Assembly (NCBI GenBank): GCA_046154645.1
Contig: JBJXDZ010000098.1
Coordinates: 62,001-126,000 of the forward strand
Direction: 5' to 3'
DNA: 64,000 nucleotides
Source: Ga0077555 sp046154645
GTDB lineage: Bacteria > Pseudomonadota > Alphaproteobacteria > Rhizobiales > Hyphomicrobiaceae
Each line of letters opens with the position of its first letter. The first letter of the stretch is position 1. The notes below the pieces were generated by a model. The model searched no databases. It was not told the DNA's origin and worked only from the letters and a program-made list of their open reading frames with translations. This document shows, piece after piece, positions 1 through 8,430 of this stretch. A program made the translations under genes and the position numbers.

Positions 1-36
1 GTGGGAGATGGCGTCGGGCGTTTTCATCATGGCCAT
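1..36 (-). CDS. 5' end of an unidentified gene, cut by the window edge
   Basis: Only the first twelve codons are visible, reading MAMMKTPDAISH on the minus strand. A GGAGG Shine-Dalgarno core at 45-49 lies eight bases from the ATG at 34-36, which is why this short stretch is called as a real start. Two more in-frame ATGs at 25-30 could also serve. The product cannot be named from so little. It lies on the same strand as the type I secretion genes upstream, and before the cassette at 161-1892 appeared it may have been the next gene after them. Confidence 0.55.
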   Translation of the reverse strand, partial: MAMMKTPDAISH

Positions 37-140
37 GCGAGGTTCCTCCATCACGCGTTGTTGCGTGACAGGGAAGCACGGCCGCGCGCCGACGCCAAGT
101 GCGCAGACGGTGTGGGGGGCATGCGCAGCCGAATAGCCGG

Positions 141-160
141 GCTCACCGCTCCGTAAAGAT
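141..160. repeat. Direct repeat copy 1, duplicating the 3' end of the secretion adaptor gene
   Basis: The 20 bases gctcaccgctccgtaaagat recur exactly at 1893-1912, where they encode the last residues and stop codon of the HlyD-family adaptor. Read on the minus strand this copy also encodes RRIFTER followed by TGA. The two preceding arginine codons are CGC CGC here and CGG CGG in the adaptor gene, so they differ only at silent positions. This looks like the outer end of an inserted cassette, or the tail of a lost paralogous adaptor gene. Confidence 0.75.
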
Positions 161-174
161 GCGGCGGCGACCGC

Positions 175-936
175 TTAGCTCAATTCGACGGACTCACGAT
201 GGCTCGCCCGCTTTTTCCCCAATCGCTTCTTGCCAGGCCTGAAGCGTACTTCGCCAATGGTAATGTTTGGATCCAGCTTGACGACAGCGTCGTGTAGGGC
301 GACGGCAGTTTCCCGTGTAACGCAATAGCCGCTGGCAATTTCCTCCAAGAGGCGCAAATCTTTCTGCTTGGCAGCCGCGAGCACGTCAGGCAGTGCACTT
401 TCGTGGCGCATGCGCAATTCGACCAGCGTTTGCGAGAACCGATCGATATTGTAGACGGCCGGAATGATCCGCATGTTCGTGTAGATGTCGTGCTGAACGA
501 GCGCGGCGTCGCTACCTACCCAGTTGCCGGTCGTCTTGGCGCGCCGCTCTTCCTCAAGAGCCACCTCACACGTGAAGATGACTTGAACGGCTTTATGGAA
601 CATGACGGGCTGTCGATTGCGGACGTGACGAAACTGATTGTAGGACAGGTCATCGTCCCACGGCGCTGGAAACTCCATCCACTTGGTGGTCTTCCGCATC
701 CTCTCTTTTGACATATCGGCGTATTTGGTCAGAAACCGAACGTCCAGGCGGCGCTGCTCACGCAAAAACCAGAACAAGCCTGTCACATAGAAACGAGGGG
801 AATATGCCGAAAGGACTTCCCACCCATCAAAGGCGACGTCCTCCGTCAGCAAATCTTCGCAGCGTCCGGGCCTGGGCAACAGGTTGCCGTGCGTAACCCT
901 GCCGGGCTCGGGGGCACGCCGTGTTGGCTTAGCCAT
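175..936 (-). CDS. Hypothetical protein of 253 residues
   Basis: I do not recognise the family. The ATG at 934-936 (MAKPTRR...) is preferred over an in-frame TTG at 951 that would add five residues; neither has a strong ribosome binding site. The protein is soluble by eye, with an aromatic stretch (YVTGLFWFLREQRR), a His/Arg-rich centre, and a strongly basic tail (RPGKKRLGKKRASHR) that could bind nucleic acid. It ends 9 bases from the duplicated region around 141-166 and is divergent from the membrane coiled-coil gene at 1227, with which it shares the cassette. A link between the two is inferred from position only. Confidence 0.6.
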   Translation of the reverse strand: MAKPTRRAPEPGRVTHGNLLPRPGRCEDLLTEDVAFDGWEVLSAYSPRFYVTGLFWFLREQRRLDVRFLTKYADMSKERMRKTTKWMEFPAPWDDDLSYNQFRHVRNRQPVMFHKAVQVIFTCEVALEEERRAKTTGNWVGSDAALVQHDIYTNMRIIPAVYNIDRFSQTLVELRMRHESALPDVLAAAKQKDLRLLEEIASGYCVTRETAVALHDAVVKLDPNITIGEVRFRPGKKRLGKKRASHRESVELS

Positions 937-1226
937 GACCAGAACACCCAATACGCTCGGATATGTTGATGCTGAAGATTAGTATCTCCTAGCTCATCGA
1001 ATAACAAGCCATGGAAGCAGACCTTCGATGGATCAACGAGATGCTGAGATAGCATTTGATAGCAATTGATATCCACGATGCCCGTTAGCAGTGATTGATC
1101 GTCATTGTGAGCTTCCTGTCATTCCCGCGTCTTGGTTTCTCTTTACGAGTTGTAGCAACGATGCCTGATGGCGTTAGCGGCAACAGTGCACGCCTTATGA
1201 CGGTCGACAATGAGAAGGAGACGCTC
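937..1226. other. Divergent intergenic region of the cassette
   Basis: About 290 bases separate the two divergent cassette genes. The stretch is noticeably AT-richer than most of the window, for example around 978-1080, and must carry the promoters for both genes. I see no convincing -35/-10 pair, terminator or RNA gene in it. The stretch before 1227 stays open in the downstream gene's frame back to 1095 but has no good start signal. Confidence 0.5.
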
Positions 1227-1808
1227 ATGTCATTTGTTCGTCACTTCCGAAGCGAGACTGAAACAGCTCTTGATGCGATCTGGCTCGCACTGGCTAACGC
1301 GGATTGGCCTGATCCGGCAGCACTCCTCAATTGGCTGTTCGATGACTTCTCCTTGAATGGAATTGCGCAAGCCGCCATCCTTGGCATTGCCGGTTACTTC
1401 GTGCGCGCGATCTGGGAACGGGTCTCCGGCAGCCATTCCGAGCGTGAGCGTGATCTACGCCGCCGCCAGGATGAGCTCGATCGCCGTGAGATGGAGCTCA
1501 AGAACAGTTACGCGGCGATTTCAAAGCAGATGCACGAACACGATCTCACACTCGCCCGCGTGGCCCGGGCCGAGGCTCGCCTGCAGGAGCACAGGTCGCG
1601 CCTTCGCGAGTGCCAACCGACCGCTGATAGCGACGTAATCATCGATCTCACGGCCGATGTGGGGGCAGGCGCGCTCAAGTTGTCCGACAACTATGCGCGC
1701 GTCATGGAGGAGAACACATGGCTGAAGCGCCATCTCGAGTTCTCGCGCAAAGAGGCGCACGACCTATACGAACTATTGCGCGCGTCACGGCAGCAACGAC
1801 CAGCGTGA
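1227..1808 (+). CDS. Hypothetical membrane-anchored coiled-coil protein
   Basis: The 193-residue product has one clear hydrophobic segment at about residues 44-62, followed by a long charged heptad-like region at about 68-130 rich in Glu, Arg and Leu, and a second helical stretch near the C terminus. The start at 1227 was chosen because AAGGAG lies at a good distance upstream; the frame stays open back to 1095 without a comparable signal. The layout of short N-terminal part, single membrane helix and cytoplasmic coiled coil resembles membrane-tethered scaffold or effector subunits, but no family is recognised. It is the rightward gene of the repeat-bounded cassette at 161-1892. Confidence 0.6.
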   Translation: MSFVRHFRSETETALDAIWLALANADWPDPAALLNWLFDDFSLNGIAQAAILGIAGYFVRAIWERVSGSHSERERDLRRRQDELDRREMELKNSYAAISKQMHEHDLTLARVARAEARLQEHRSRLRECQPTADSDVIIDLTADVGAGALKLSDNYARVMEENTWLKRHLEFSRKEAHDLYELLRASRQQRPA

Positions 1809-1892
1809 ACGAACCGCTCCGCAACGGATCAAGCGCTTCCTTCCGTTCGACATCGTGGGCATGCTCAGCTTCGGCAGCTTCGGCAGCTACCA

Positions 1893-1912
1893 GCTCACCG
1901 CTCCGTAAAGAT
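1893..1912. repeat. Direct repeat copy 2, inside the 3' end of the secretion adaptor gene
   Basis: This is an exact 20-base copy of 141-160. Here it forms the last codons and stop of the HlyD-family adaptor gene (stop at 1895-1897). It marks the inner boundary of the putative cassette. Confidence 0.75.
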
Positions 1913-3271
1913 CCGCCGCAGATTGTCGGTGAAGGGCTTGGTGATGTAGGTCATGGCGGTGCGCTCACCCGCCTCGATAAAGGCTTCAACCGGCATGCCC
2001 GGCACAACCGACAGGCCGGCGAGTTGCTCCCTCGCGGTCTCGGAAATGCGAATCCGCACCACATAGTAGGTTGCGCCCGTCGCCTGCTCTTTCGAGAGAT
2101 CTGCGGAGATGCCCGTCACCAGGCCACCCACTTCCGGCGTGGTGCGCTGGTTGAACGCCGAGAAGCGCAACCGAGCCGGCATGCCGATCGCAACCTGATC
2201 ACGCTCTTGTGGCGGAATGCGCGCCTCCACGGTCAGGATTTCCGAAACCGGCACGATCAGCATCATGACCTCGCCGGCTTGGATCACACCGCCGACCGTA
2301 TGCACGCCGAGCTCATGCACGATGCCACCGATGGGCGCGGTGATGTCGACGCGGCGTAGCTGATCCTCGGCGGCAACGCGGCGCTCGAACAGCTCCGCGA
2401 TGCGCGCTTCCACCTCGCGCAATTCCTTCTGGGACTCGGTGCGGATATCCTGATCGACCTGAATGATCTGCAGCTCGGTCTGGCTGATCTGCGCTTTGGC
2501 GCGTGCGATCGAGGAAATCAGCCCACCAACCTCGCCTTCGATGCGCGTCACGTCACGCAGCATGGCGAGATGGCGCGTCTCGTTGACCAGGTTCTTCTGG
2601 AAGAGTCCATCGACGCGGCCAAGCTCGCGTTTGGCGAAACCGGCCTCTTTCTGCTTGGCATCCAGCTGGGCCTTCAAGCCGGTGATCTCTTCGTTGGTCT
2701 GGCGAATCTTCTCGCGCAACTGCTCACGCTGGCCAGCACTCGATTTCCGGCGGGCCTCGAACAATCGCAGTTCGCCGTCGGCGACCTCGCGGGCGGCGGC
2801 ACCTTCACTCTCGAAGCCGTCCGGGAACTTGATCTTATCGCGGCTGTCGCGCTCGGCTTCGAGGCGGGCTTGGCGGCCACGGAACTGCACCAGCTGAGAG
2901 AGCACAACACCCAGTGTTGCCTTAACCTGAGTATCGTCGAGGCGAACGACCAATTGCCCGGGCGCAACCTTGTCGCCGTTCTTGACTTTGATCTCGCCGA
3001 CGATGCCACCGGTTGGATGTTGAACTTTCTTGCTGTTGGAATCGACCACGACGGTGCCAGGCGCAATGACGGCGCTGGCCAGCTTTGCGGTCGCAGCCCA
3101 GCCACCGCCACCAAGCACGAGCAGCCCGACTACGGCACAGCCCACCAGGGCGCGACGCCGCAACTGCTTGTCGTGCTGGTCCGTTGTTACGTCACCGCTA
3201 CGGTTGCCCCGGATCACCTTGAAGAAGGTCGACCAGGGTGATTCGAGAGCACTGCGTTCCAGCTTCTTCAT
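1895..3271 (-). CDS. HlyD-family type I secretion periplasmic adaptor (membrane fusion protein)
   Basis: The 458-residue protein joins an inner-membrane ABC exporter to an outer-membrane TolC-like channel for one-step protein export. It has a single N-terminal membrane helix at about residues 37-58, a split lipoyl/biotinyl-like domain (VIAPGTVVVDSN early, ITAPIGGIV later), and a long coiled-coil hairpin between them at about 140-310. A beta-barrel region and C-terminal domain follow. Length and order fit the PrtE/PrsE group. The ATG overlaps the stop of the upstream ABC transporter gene by four bases (ATGA), so the two are translationally coupled. No TolC gene or RTX-type substrate is visible in the window. 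The last codons are duplicated at 141-166. Confidence 0.9.
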   Translation of the reverse strand: MKKLERSALESPWSTFFKVIRGNRSGDVTTDQHDKQLRRRALVGCAVVGLLVLGGGGWAATAKLASAVIAPGTVVVDSNSKKVQHPTGGIVGEIKVKNGDKVAPGQLVVRLDDTQVKATLGVVLSQLVQFRGRQARLEAERDSRDKIKFPDGFESEGAAAREVADGELRLFEARRKSSAGQREQLREKIRQTNEEITGLKAQLDAKQKEAGFAKRELGRVDGLFQKNLVNETRHLAMLRDVTRIEGEVGGLISSIARAKAQISQTELQIIQVDQDIRTESQKELREVEARIAELFERRVAAEDQLRRVDITAPIGGIVHELGVHTVGGVIQAGEVMMLIVPVSEILTVEARIPPQERDQVAIGMPARLRFSAFNQRTTPEVGGLVTGISADLSKEQATGATYYVVRIRISETAREQLAGLSVVPGMPVEAFIEAGERTAMTYITKPFTDNLRRIFTER

Positions 3272-5220
3272 GTTGCCGTCCCGTCGATCCCAGCCCCAGG
3301 TTTGGTTGCACTGGGCGGAGCCTGCACTGAAGGCGAAAAGTCAACGCGCACGCCCGTACCGTTGGTCGCTGCCGGCGTGAATGCCGGTCCCGATCCCGGG
3401 AGCGCGCCCAGATTGAAGCCGGTGCTCATGCCCATGCCAGTTCCGGTGCCCATGGGACTGCTGCCGCCGCTGCCATTGCCAGCGCTGCCGGCGCCCGTCG
3501 CGCCACCGGCAGGCGCCGGTCCGGCGCCACCAGGTGTGCCACGCATGAAGCGGCGCAGGATCTCATTCCGTGGCCCGAAGGCCGCGATCTTGCCATGCGC
3601 CATGACCGCCACCTGATCGACCGCCGCCAGGGCATTGGATCGATGCGCCACCATGACGACAATACCGCCGCGATCGCGCACCGCATGTACGGCCTTGATC
3701 AGGGCCGCCTCGCCATCCGTATCCAGGTTCGAGTTCGGCTCGTCGAGGATAATCAGGAAGGGATCCCGATAGAGCGCACGGGCCAGCGCCAGACGCTGAC
3801 GCTGTCCAGCTGACAAGTGCGCGCCATCTGATCCGAGGCGGGCTTCATATCCGCGGGGAATCTTCAGGATCATGTCGTGAATCTCGGCGGCCTTGGCCGC
3901 GCGGATGACGGCTTCACTGTCCGGGTTCTCTTCGAAGCGGGCAATGTTTTCGGTGATGCTGCCGTCGAAGAGCTGGATGTCCTGCGGCACATAGCCGACA
4001 TGACGGCCGAGGTTGCTCGACCCCCATTGCTCGATTGTTGCGCCGTCGATCCGCACCGACCCCGACCGCAAACCCCAGATGCCGGCAATCGCCCGCACGA
4101 GAGTTGATTTGCCGGCAGCACTGCTGCCAATGATGCCGAGACACTCGCCGGCTTTGATCTCGAACGTGATGCCCTCGATCAACACGCGTTGCGTGCCAGG
4201 TGCCACGACCGAGACGTTGTCCAGGCGCAGGATGGATTTCGGCGGCGGCAGCGTCAATCGCTCCGCTGATTCGCCGAGCATGGCGGGCAGGCGGGCCAGG
4301 CGATCACGCGCCTGCCGGGCCTGGGAGAGGCCGCGCCAGTTGGCGATTGCCAGCTCAATCGGCGCCAGCGCGCGCGAGGACGCAATGGAAGCAGCGATCA
4401 TGGCACCGCCCGTCACTTGGCCCTTGATCGTCAGATAGGCACCAATGCCGAGCATCGCCGACTGCAGCACCATCCGAAAGACGCGCGATAGGCTGGCCAT
4501 GGAGCTGCCGACATCATTCGCCTTGGCCGAGATGCGGAGCAACTCCTCCGATGCAGCCAGCAGCCGAGCCCGGGCGCGATCGGCGAACCCCATGGACTCG
4601 AGCACCTCGGCGTTGCGAGAATTCTCGTCGGCAATGCCCTGGCGGCGAATTGTTGATGCGACAACCTTTTGATTGAGCTCGCGGGTCACGGTCTCGGTCG
4701 ACCAGGTCAAGATGACCAGCACGATCAATCCCACCACGGTCACCAAAGCAAAGACGGGATGCAGCAGCAAGACGAAGAGCAGGTAGACCGGAATCCATGG
4801 CAGATCGAAGATGGCGATCGGCCCCTGGCCGGCCAGAAAGCTGCGCACGGATTCGACATCACGTAGCGGTTGCATTGCCTCCGAGCGCGAAGTGCCGCGC
4901 AGCGGCAGCTTGAGTGCCGCATCATGGGCATCCGGCATCAGCTTGCGGTCGATGCGGTCACTGACGCGGCGCATCACCTGGGCCCGGATGACCTCGAGGA
5001 TGGCCTGAAACGCAAACAAGACGAACGCCAGAATGGAAAGCGCGACCAGCGTATTCAGATTGTGGCTGGTGAGCACGCGGTCATAGACCTGCAGCATGTA
5101 GAATGAACCGGTCAACGACAGGATGTTGACCACGCACGACATGACGATCAACGCGACAAGGACGCCCTTGAACGCTGATTTGAAGGTCAGATCGGAACGG
5201 CTAGAACGACGCGGTTCCAT
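3268..5220 (-). CDS. Type I secretion system ABC permease/ATPase (PrtD family)
   Basis: This is the inner-membrane exporter, about 650 residues. The N-terminal half carries six membrane segments (about 10-290). The nucleotide-binding domain follows with Walker A GSSAAGKS at about 365-372, the signature LSAGQ at about 469 and Walker B FLIILDEP at about 487-494. There is no C39 peptidase domain. The C terminus has an unusual Gly/Ala/Met/Pro-rich tail of roughly 90 residues that typical PrtD proteins, about 560-580 long, lack. ATG at 5218-5220 is chosen because GGGGGCG precedes it; an in-frame TTG at 5253 is the alternative. It is the first gene of an operon with the adaptor at 1895-3271. Confidence 0.9.
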   Translation of the reverse strand: MEPRRSSRSDLTFKSAFKGVLVALIVMSCVVNILSLTGSFYMLQVYDRVLTSHNLNTLVALSILAFVLFAFQAILEVIRAQVMRRVSDRIDRKLMPDAHDAALKLPLRGTSRSEAMQPLRDVESVRSFLAGQGPIAIFDLPWIPVYLLFVLLLHPVFALVTVVGLIVLVILTWSTETVTRELNQKVVASTIRRQGIADENSRNAEVLESMGFADRARARLLAASEELLRISAKANDVGSSMASLSRVFRMVLQSAMLGIGAYLTIKGQVTGGAMIAASIASSRALAPIELAIANWRGLSQARQARDRLARLPAMLGESAERLTLPPPKSILRLDNVSVVAPGTQRVLIEGITFEIKAGECLGIIGSSAAGKSTLVRAIAGIWGLRSGSVRIDGATIEQWGSSNLGRHVGYVPQDIQLFDGSITENIARFEENPDSEAVIRAAKAAEIHDMILKIPRGYEARLGSDGAHLSAGQRQRLALARALYRDPFLIILDEPNSNLDTDGEAALIKAVHAVRDRGGIVVMVAHRSNALAAVDQVAVMAHGKIAAFGPRNEILRRFMRGTPGGAGPAPAGGATGAGSAGNGSGGSSPMGTGTGMGMSTGFNLGALPGSGPAFTPAATNGTGVRVDFSPSVQAPPSATKPGAGIDGTAT

Positions 5221-5461
5221 AATGAGGCGCCCCCGGATCAAAGCCCGAGCCAATCATGGATCGAGTTCGCAATCAATGCCATGACAATCGTAAACAATAG
5301 TAACGCAAAGCGTTCAGAAACAAGACATTTTCGCGATTGGTGTCGCTGCGACGAGACGAAACATATGCTGGGTAGCCCATCGGCGACCTCCAACAACCAC
5401 GGGGATGGCCAGTCTTCATTTTTGGCACAACAGCATTTGCCGACGGCTCTGCGGTAAGATT

Positions 5462-5926
5462 TTACCTCTTTGCCATCTCCCATCGCCGCAAGGCGACGTC
5501 ATCGCTGTCGCGGGCATCGACCCAATGGCCTTGCCCATCGCCACCAGTTTCCTTTTTCCAGAATGGTGCCCGCGACTTGAGGTAGTCCATCAGGAATTCG
5601 GCAGCCTCGAAGGCGGCGTGGCGATGGGCGGAGGCCGTAATCACGAGCACGATATTGTCACCGGGCTTCAGCTCGCCGATCCGATGGATGATCAGGGACG
5701 CCGACAGTGGCCAACGGGCCATCGCCTCGGCCTCGACGCGGGCCAGCTCGGTCTCGGTCATCCCGGGGTAGTGTTCCAGGGTCATGGCGATGATGGGACG
5801 CCCCTTGGCCTCGCCACGGACGGTGCCGGTAAAGGTGACGACGGCGCCAACGTCAGTGCGGCAGCCAAGCAGGGTTCGAGTTTCGGTGCCGACATCAAAA
5901 TCAGCGGCTTGGACGCGGATGGCCAT
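5462..5926 (-). CDS. moaE: Molybdopterin synthase catalytic subunit MoaE
   Basis: The 154-residue protein is the large subunit of molybdopterin synthase, which converts precursor Z (cPMP) to molybdopterin using sulfur from MoaD thiocarboxylate. Family landmarks are visible: the GAVVTFTGTVRGE region, LEHYPGM, the HRIGEL stretch, and the active-site region HRHAAFEA followed by LKSRAPFWKKE with conserved lysines. It starts three bases after the moaD stop, so it is the last gene of pgsA-moaD-moaE and is presumably co-translated with its partner. Confidence 0.95.
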   Translation of the reverse strand: MAIRVQAADFDVGTETRTLLGCRTDVGAVVTFTGTVRGEAKGRPIIAMTLEHYPGMTETELARVEAEAMARWPLSASLIIHRIGELKPGDNIVLVITASAHRHAAFEAAEFLMDYLKSRAPFWKKETGGDGQGHWVDARDSDDVALRRWEMAKR

Positions 5927-5929
5927 GGC

Positions 5930-6187
5930 TTAACCGCCTGTGACCGGTGGAAAAAAGGCAACCTCCCGGGCGCCGGCGAGCAGCGAGTCGGGGCGAACGT
6001 GGGTCTTGTCGATCGCCGCGCGAATGACCTCAGGTCGCTCAAAGGCGTGCGCAAACTCCGGCCCCCGAGACGAAAGCCAACGCATCAGCTCTGCCACGGT
6101 TGTCACGGACGGTGGCAGGTCCACCGTCTCGGACCCTTTGCCGATACGTTCACGCACCCAGGCGAAATAGAGGAGCGTCACGGTCAT
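5930..6187 (-). CDS. moaD: Molybdopterin synthase sulfur carrier subunit MoaD
   Basis: The 85-residue ubiquitin-like protein ends in the diagnostic Gly-Gly (PPVTGG), whose C-terminal carboxylate is adenylated and thiolated before sulfur transfer in molybdopterin synthase. The opening (MTVTLLYFAWVRERIG) is typical of the family. It is 10 bases downstream of pgsA and three bases upstream of moaE, so the three form one operon. No other molybdenum cofactor genes lie in the window. Confidence 0.95.
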   Translation of the reverse strand: MTVTLLYFAWVRERIGKGSETVDLPPSVTTVAELMRWLSSRGPEFAHAFERPEVIRAAIDKTHVRPDSLLAGAREVAFFPPVTGG

Positions 6188-6197
6188 GCCCTGCCGC

Positions 6198-6812
6198 TCA
6201 GCGATGATCGATGGCGTGGCGGACGGCAGCCTTCAGGTAGCCGTATCCGGTCCACAGCGTTAGAAGGGCAGCCACCCACAGCAACGCGGTTCCCAAGGCC
6301 AGCACTCCCGGCGCCAGCTTCTCGGCGGCAGGACCGGCGATGAGGACACCCAGCGCCAGCATCTGCAGCGTGGTTTTCCATTTGGTCAGCTGAGTAACAT
6401 GGACTTTCACGTTCAGCTCGGCCAGGAACTCGCGCAGGCCGGAGACCAGGATCTCGCGGCACAGGATGATGATTGCGGCCCAGATGGTGATGTTGTCGAT
6501 CGTATTGTCATAGACCAGCAGCAACAACGCCGTGCCGACCAGCAGCTTGTCGGCGATCGGATCCAGCATGCGACCCAACGCGGACTGCTGCTGCCAAGCG
6601 CGGGCGAGATACCCATCCAGCCAATCTGTGATGCAGGCCGCGGCAAAAATTACGAATGACGCCCACCGACCCTGGTCCGTCTTCAGCAGCAGAAAGCAGG
6701 CCGCAAGCATGGGCACCGCCACAATACGCCCATAAGTGAGCACATTCGGCAGGCTGGTCAGAAGAGGTCTCGGCGCGACACGGTCCATGACCACCGTTGG
6801 TACACTATCCAT
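6198..6812 (-). CDS. pgsA: CDP-diacylglycerol--glycerol-3-phosphate 3-phosphatidyltransferase
   Basis: The enzyme makes phosphatidylglycerophosphate, the committed step to phosphatidylglycerol and cardiolipin, in the inner membrane. The complete CDP-alcohol phosphotransferase signature is present as DG-x2-AR-x8-G-x3-D-x3-D within the stretch beginning DWLDGYLARA. Several hydrophobic segments flank it. The product from the ATG at 6810-6812 is 204 residues, close to family size. There is no strong ribosome binding site; an internal ATG at 6786-6788 is possible, and upstream in-frame TTG/GTG codons near 6850 would add an unlikely leader. It heads the pgsA-moaD-moaE operon. Confidence 0.93.
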   Translation of the reverse strand: MDSVPTVVMDRVAPRPLLTSLPNVLTYGRIVAVPMLAACFLLLKTDQGRWASFVIFAAACITDWLDGYLARAWQQQSALGRMLDPIADKLLVGTALLLLVYDNTIDNITIWAAIIILCREILVSGLREFLAELNVKVHVTQLTKWKTTLQMLALGVLIAGPAAEKLAPGVLALGTALLWVAALLTLWTGYGYLKAAVRHAIDHR

Positions 6813-6917
6813 GTGAAAGGGAAAAGGAAGAACACGGGCGAGCTTAGCCACCAAGCGGCTAGCCAGCCTTGCGTCCCGAGCCGGGCTCCAGCGCCTTGGG
6901 AGGTGGAAACAACGAGT

Positions 6918-7706
6918 TTACACCATCCCCTCGCGGACGAAGCGATTGCGGAGCATGCCGAGACCGGTGATTTCGACCTCGACCACGTCGCCATGCTTGA
7001 GATCAGGCGAAAACAGGTCCGTGCCCATCCAAAGCACATCGCCCGGTTCCATGGTGCAGTACCGGCTGATGGTCGCGATATACAGCGCCACGCCGTGTAT
7101 CATGTCGTTGGTCTTGAAGCGTACGGAGTCAGCGCCGTTGACGCGCACGATCGTCTCCAGCTTGTCGAGGTCGACGTCGGTCTCGATCCAAGGCCCCATG
7201 GGCTTGAAGGTATCGGTGTTCTTGGCCCGCCAGAGCGTGCGGTCGCCCTTCTGCCAGGTACGTTCCGAGACGTCGTTGCCGATGGTGTAGCCGAGCACAT
7301 ACTTGAGAGCTTCGGCTTCGCTGACGTTCCTGCAGCGCTTGCCGATGATGGCGACGAGTTCACCTTCGTATTGCACCTTGTCGGTCGCATCGGCGGGGAT
7401 GATGACGTTTTCGCCATGAGCAATCAACGCATTGTTGGAGCGATAGCCAACGTCGGGTTGCTCGGGAAGCTTCGCTTCGATGCCGAGCCGCTTGGCCGCG
7501 AGGCGCACATGCTGGGCATAGTTGAGGCCGACGCAGAAGAAGTTCTGCGGCACCACCGGCAGCTCGATCTTGACCGCGTCCAAGGCATGCGTTGTCGGCG
7601 TTCGCTCATAGCCCTTGAACGGGTCGCCCTTAACCTCGGTGATCCGCTCGCCGTCGAGAATGCCGTAGGCCGTGCGACCGCCGGCCGTATACCTGATCCA
7701 GCGCAT
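6918..7706 (-). CDS. Fumarylacetoacetate hydrolase family protein
   Basis: The 262-residue protein belongs to the FAA hydrolase / 2-hydroxyhepta-2,4-diene-1,7-dioate isomerase superfamily, metal-dependent enzymes that hydrolyse, isomerise or decarboxylate diketo acids in catabolic routes. Visible landmarks are VGLNYAQH, the metal-binding EGELVAIIGK segment, GYTIGNDVSER and the KNTDTFKPMGPW stretch. It is 18 bases downstream of the PPOX-like gene in a same-strand run of four genes (6918-9753), which suggests a small catabolic operon. The substrate cannot be told from sequence alone. Confidence 0.9.
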   Translation of the reverse strand: MRWIRYTAGGRTAYGILDGERITEVKGDPFKGYERTPTTHALDAVKIELPVVPQNFFCVGLNYAQHVRLAAKRLGIEAKLPEQPDVGYRSNNALIAHGENVIIPADATDKVQYEGELVAIIGKRCRNVSEAEALKYVLGYTIGNDVSERTWQKGDRTLWRAKNTDTFKPMGPWIETDVDLDKLETIVRVNGADSVRFKTNDMIHGVALYIATISRYCTMEPGDVLWMGTDLFSPDLKHGDVVEVEITGLGMLRNRFVREGMV

Positions 7707-7723
7707 ATCGATGTCTCCCGGTC

Positions 7724-8335
7724 TCAGTAGATGGTTTCTTCGAGGCGTTTCGGGTAACCGGCGTCATAGGCTGGACCGTCAATGGCACCCGCTGACAGGC
7801 AGGCCAGGATTTCACCTGTCGAGGGCAGCTCGGAGCGCGCGATCTGGCCCGCCGGATCCCAAAGCCGCGACCGGACGAAGGCCTTCGGGCATTGGAAGTA
7901 GACGCGGTCGGTGGTCACCTTCAGCACGCTGCGCGGCAGCTTGTTGCCAATGGCGAACGACTGCAGGAGATCGGCGTCAGTTCGGATCTCGGCGTGTCCA
8001 TTGATGCGCAGCGTGTTGCCGATTCCTGGAATGATGAACAGCAGCGAAATGCGGGAATCGCGCACGATGTTGCGCAGTGAGTCGATACGATTGTTGCCGC
8101 GGCGATCGGGAATGAGCACCGTACGCGGATCGGCGATACGGCAGAAACCGGCCGGATCACCACGCGGCGAGCAATCAAGGCCTTCCGGGCCGACGGTCGC
8201 GACAACGACGAACGGCGATTTCTCGATGAAGCCGCGATAGTGGTCGGAGATGTGATCGATCTCTTTGACCACGGCCGCCTGCACGGGCTCACCGTAAATG
8301 TGGTCCAGCTCATCGAGAGTGGTGATGCGCGGCAT
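7724..8335 (-). CDS. Pyridoxamine 5'-phosphate oxidase-like flavin-binding protein
   Basis: The 203-residue protein has the split-barrel PPOX fold signature: PFVVVATVGPEGLDCSPRGD near residue 45, then DRRGNNRIDSL and LLFIIPG. Members of this particular subgroup (MSMEG_1061-like, about 200 residues) bind FMN or F420 and their substrates are mostly unknown; true PdxH function is unlikely. It sits between the FAA-hydrolase gene and the 3-hydroxyisobutyrate-dehydrogenase-like gene on the same strand. Confidence 0.85.
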   Translation of the reverse strand: MPRITTLDELDHIYGEPVQAAVVKEIDHISDHYRGFIEKSPFVVVATVGPEGLDCSPRGDPAGFCRIADPRTVLIPDRRGNNRIDSLRNIVRDSRISLLFIIPGIGNTLRINGHAEIRTDADLLQSFAIGNKLPRSVLKVTTDRVYFQCPKAFVRSRLWDPAGQIARSELPSTGEILACLSAGAIDGPAYDAGYPKRLEETIY

Positions 8336-8430
8336 GGCGCGAGTTCCTTGGCTTGTTGTGAGGGGGAATCAACCCTGACCAATGGCATGGTGCTTGGCCA
8401 GGGTGTGTGCACGATGACAACAACAAGTGA

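Larger units (their letters stand above)
161..1892. mobile_element. Putative integrase-less cassette with two unknown genes
   Basis: The 1732-bp segment lies between the exact 20-bp direct repeats at 141-160 and 1893-1912. It contains two divergent genes (175-936 minus, 1227-1808 plus) that I cannot assign to families. By eye its base composition is less GC-rich than the secretion genes beside it. The repeat duplicates the 3' end of a host gene and leaves that gene intact, as site-specific integration at gene ends does. No recombinase, transposase or terminal inverted repeat is visible. A tandem duplication followed by deletion is the main alternative. Confidence 0.45.
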
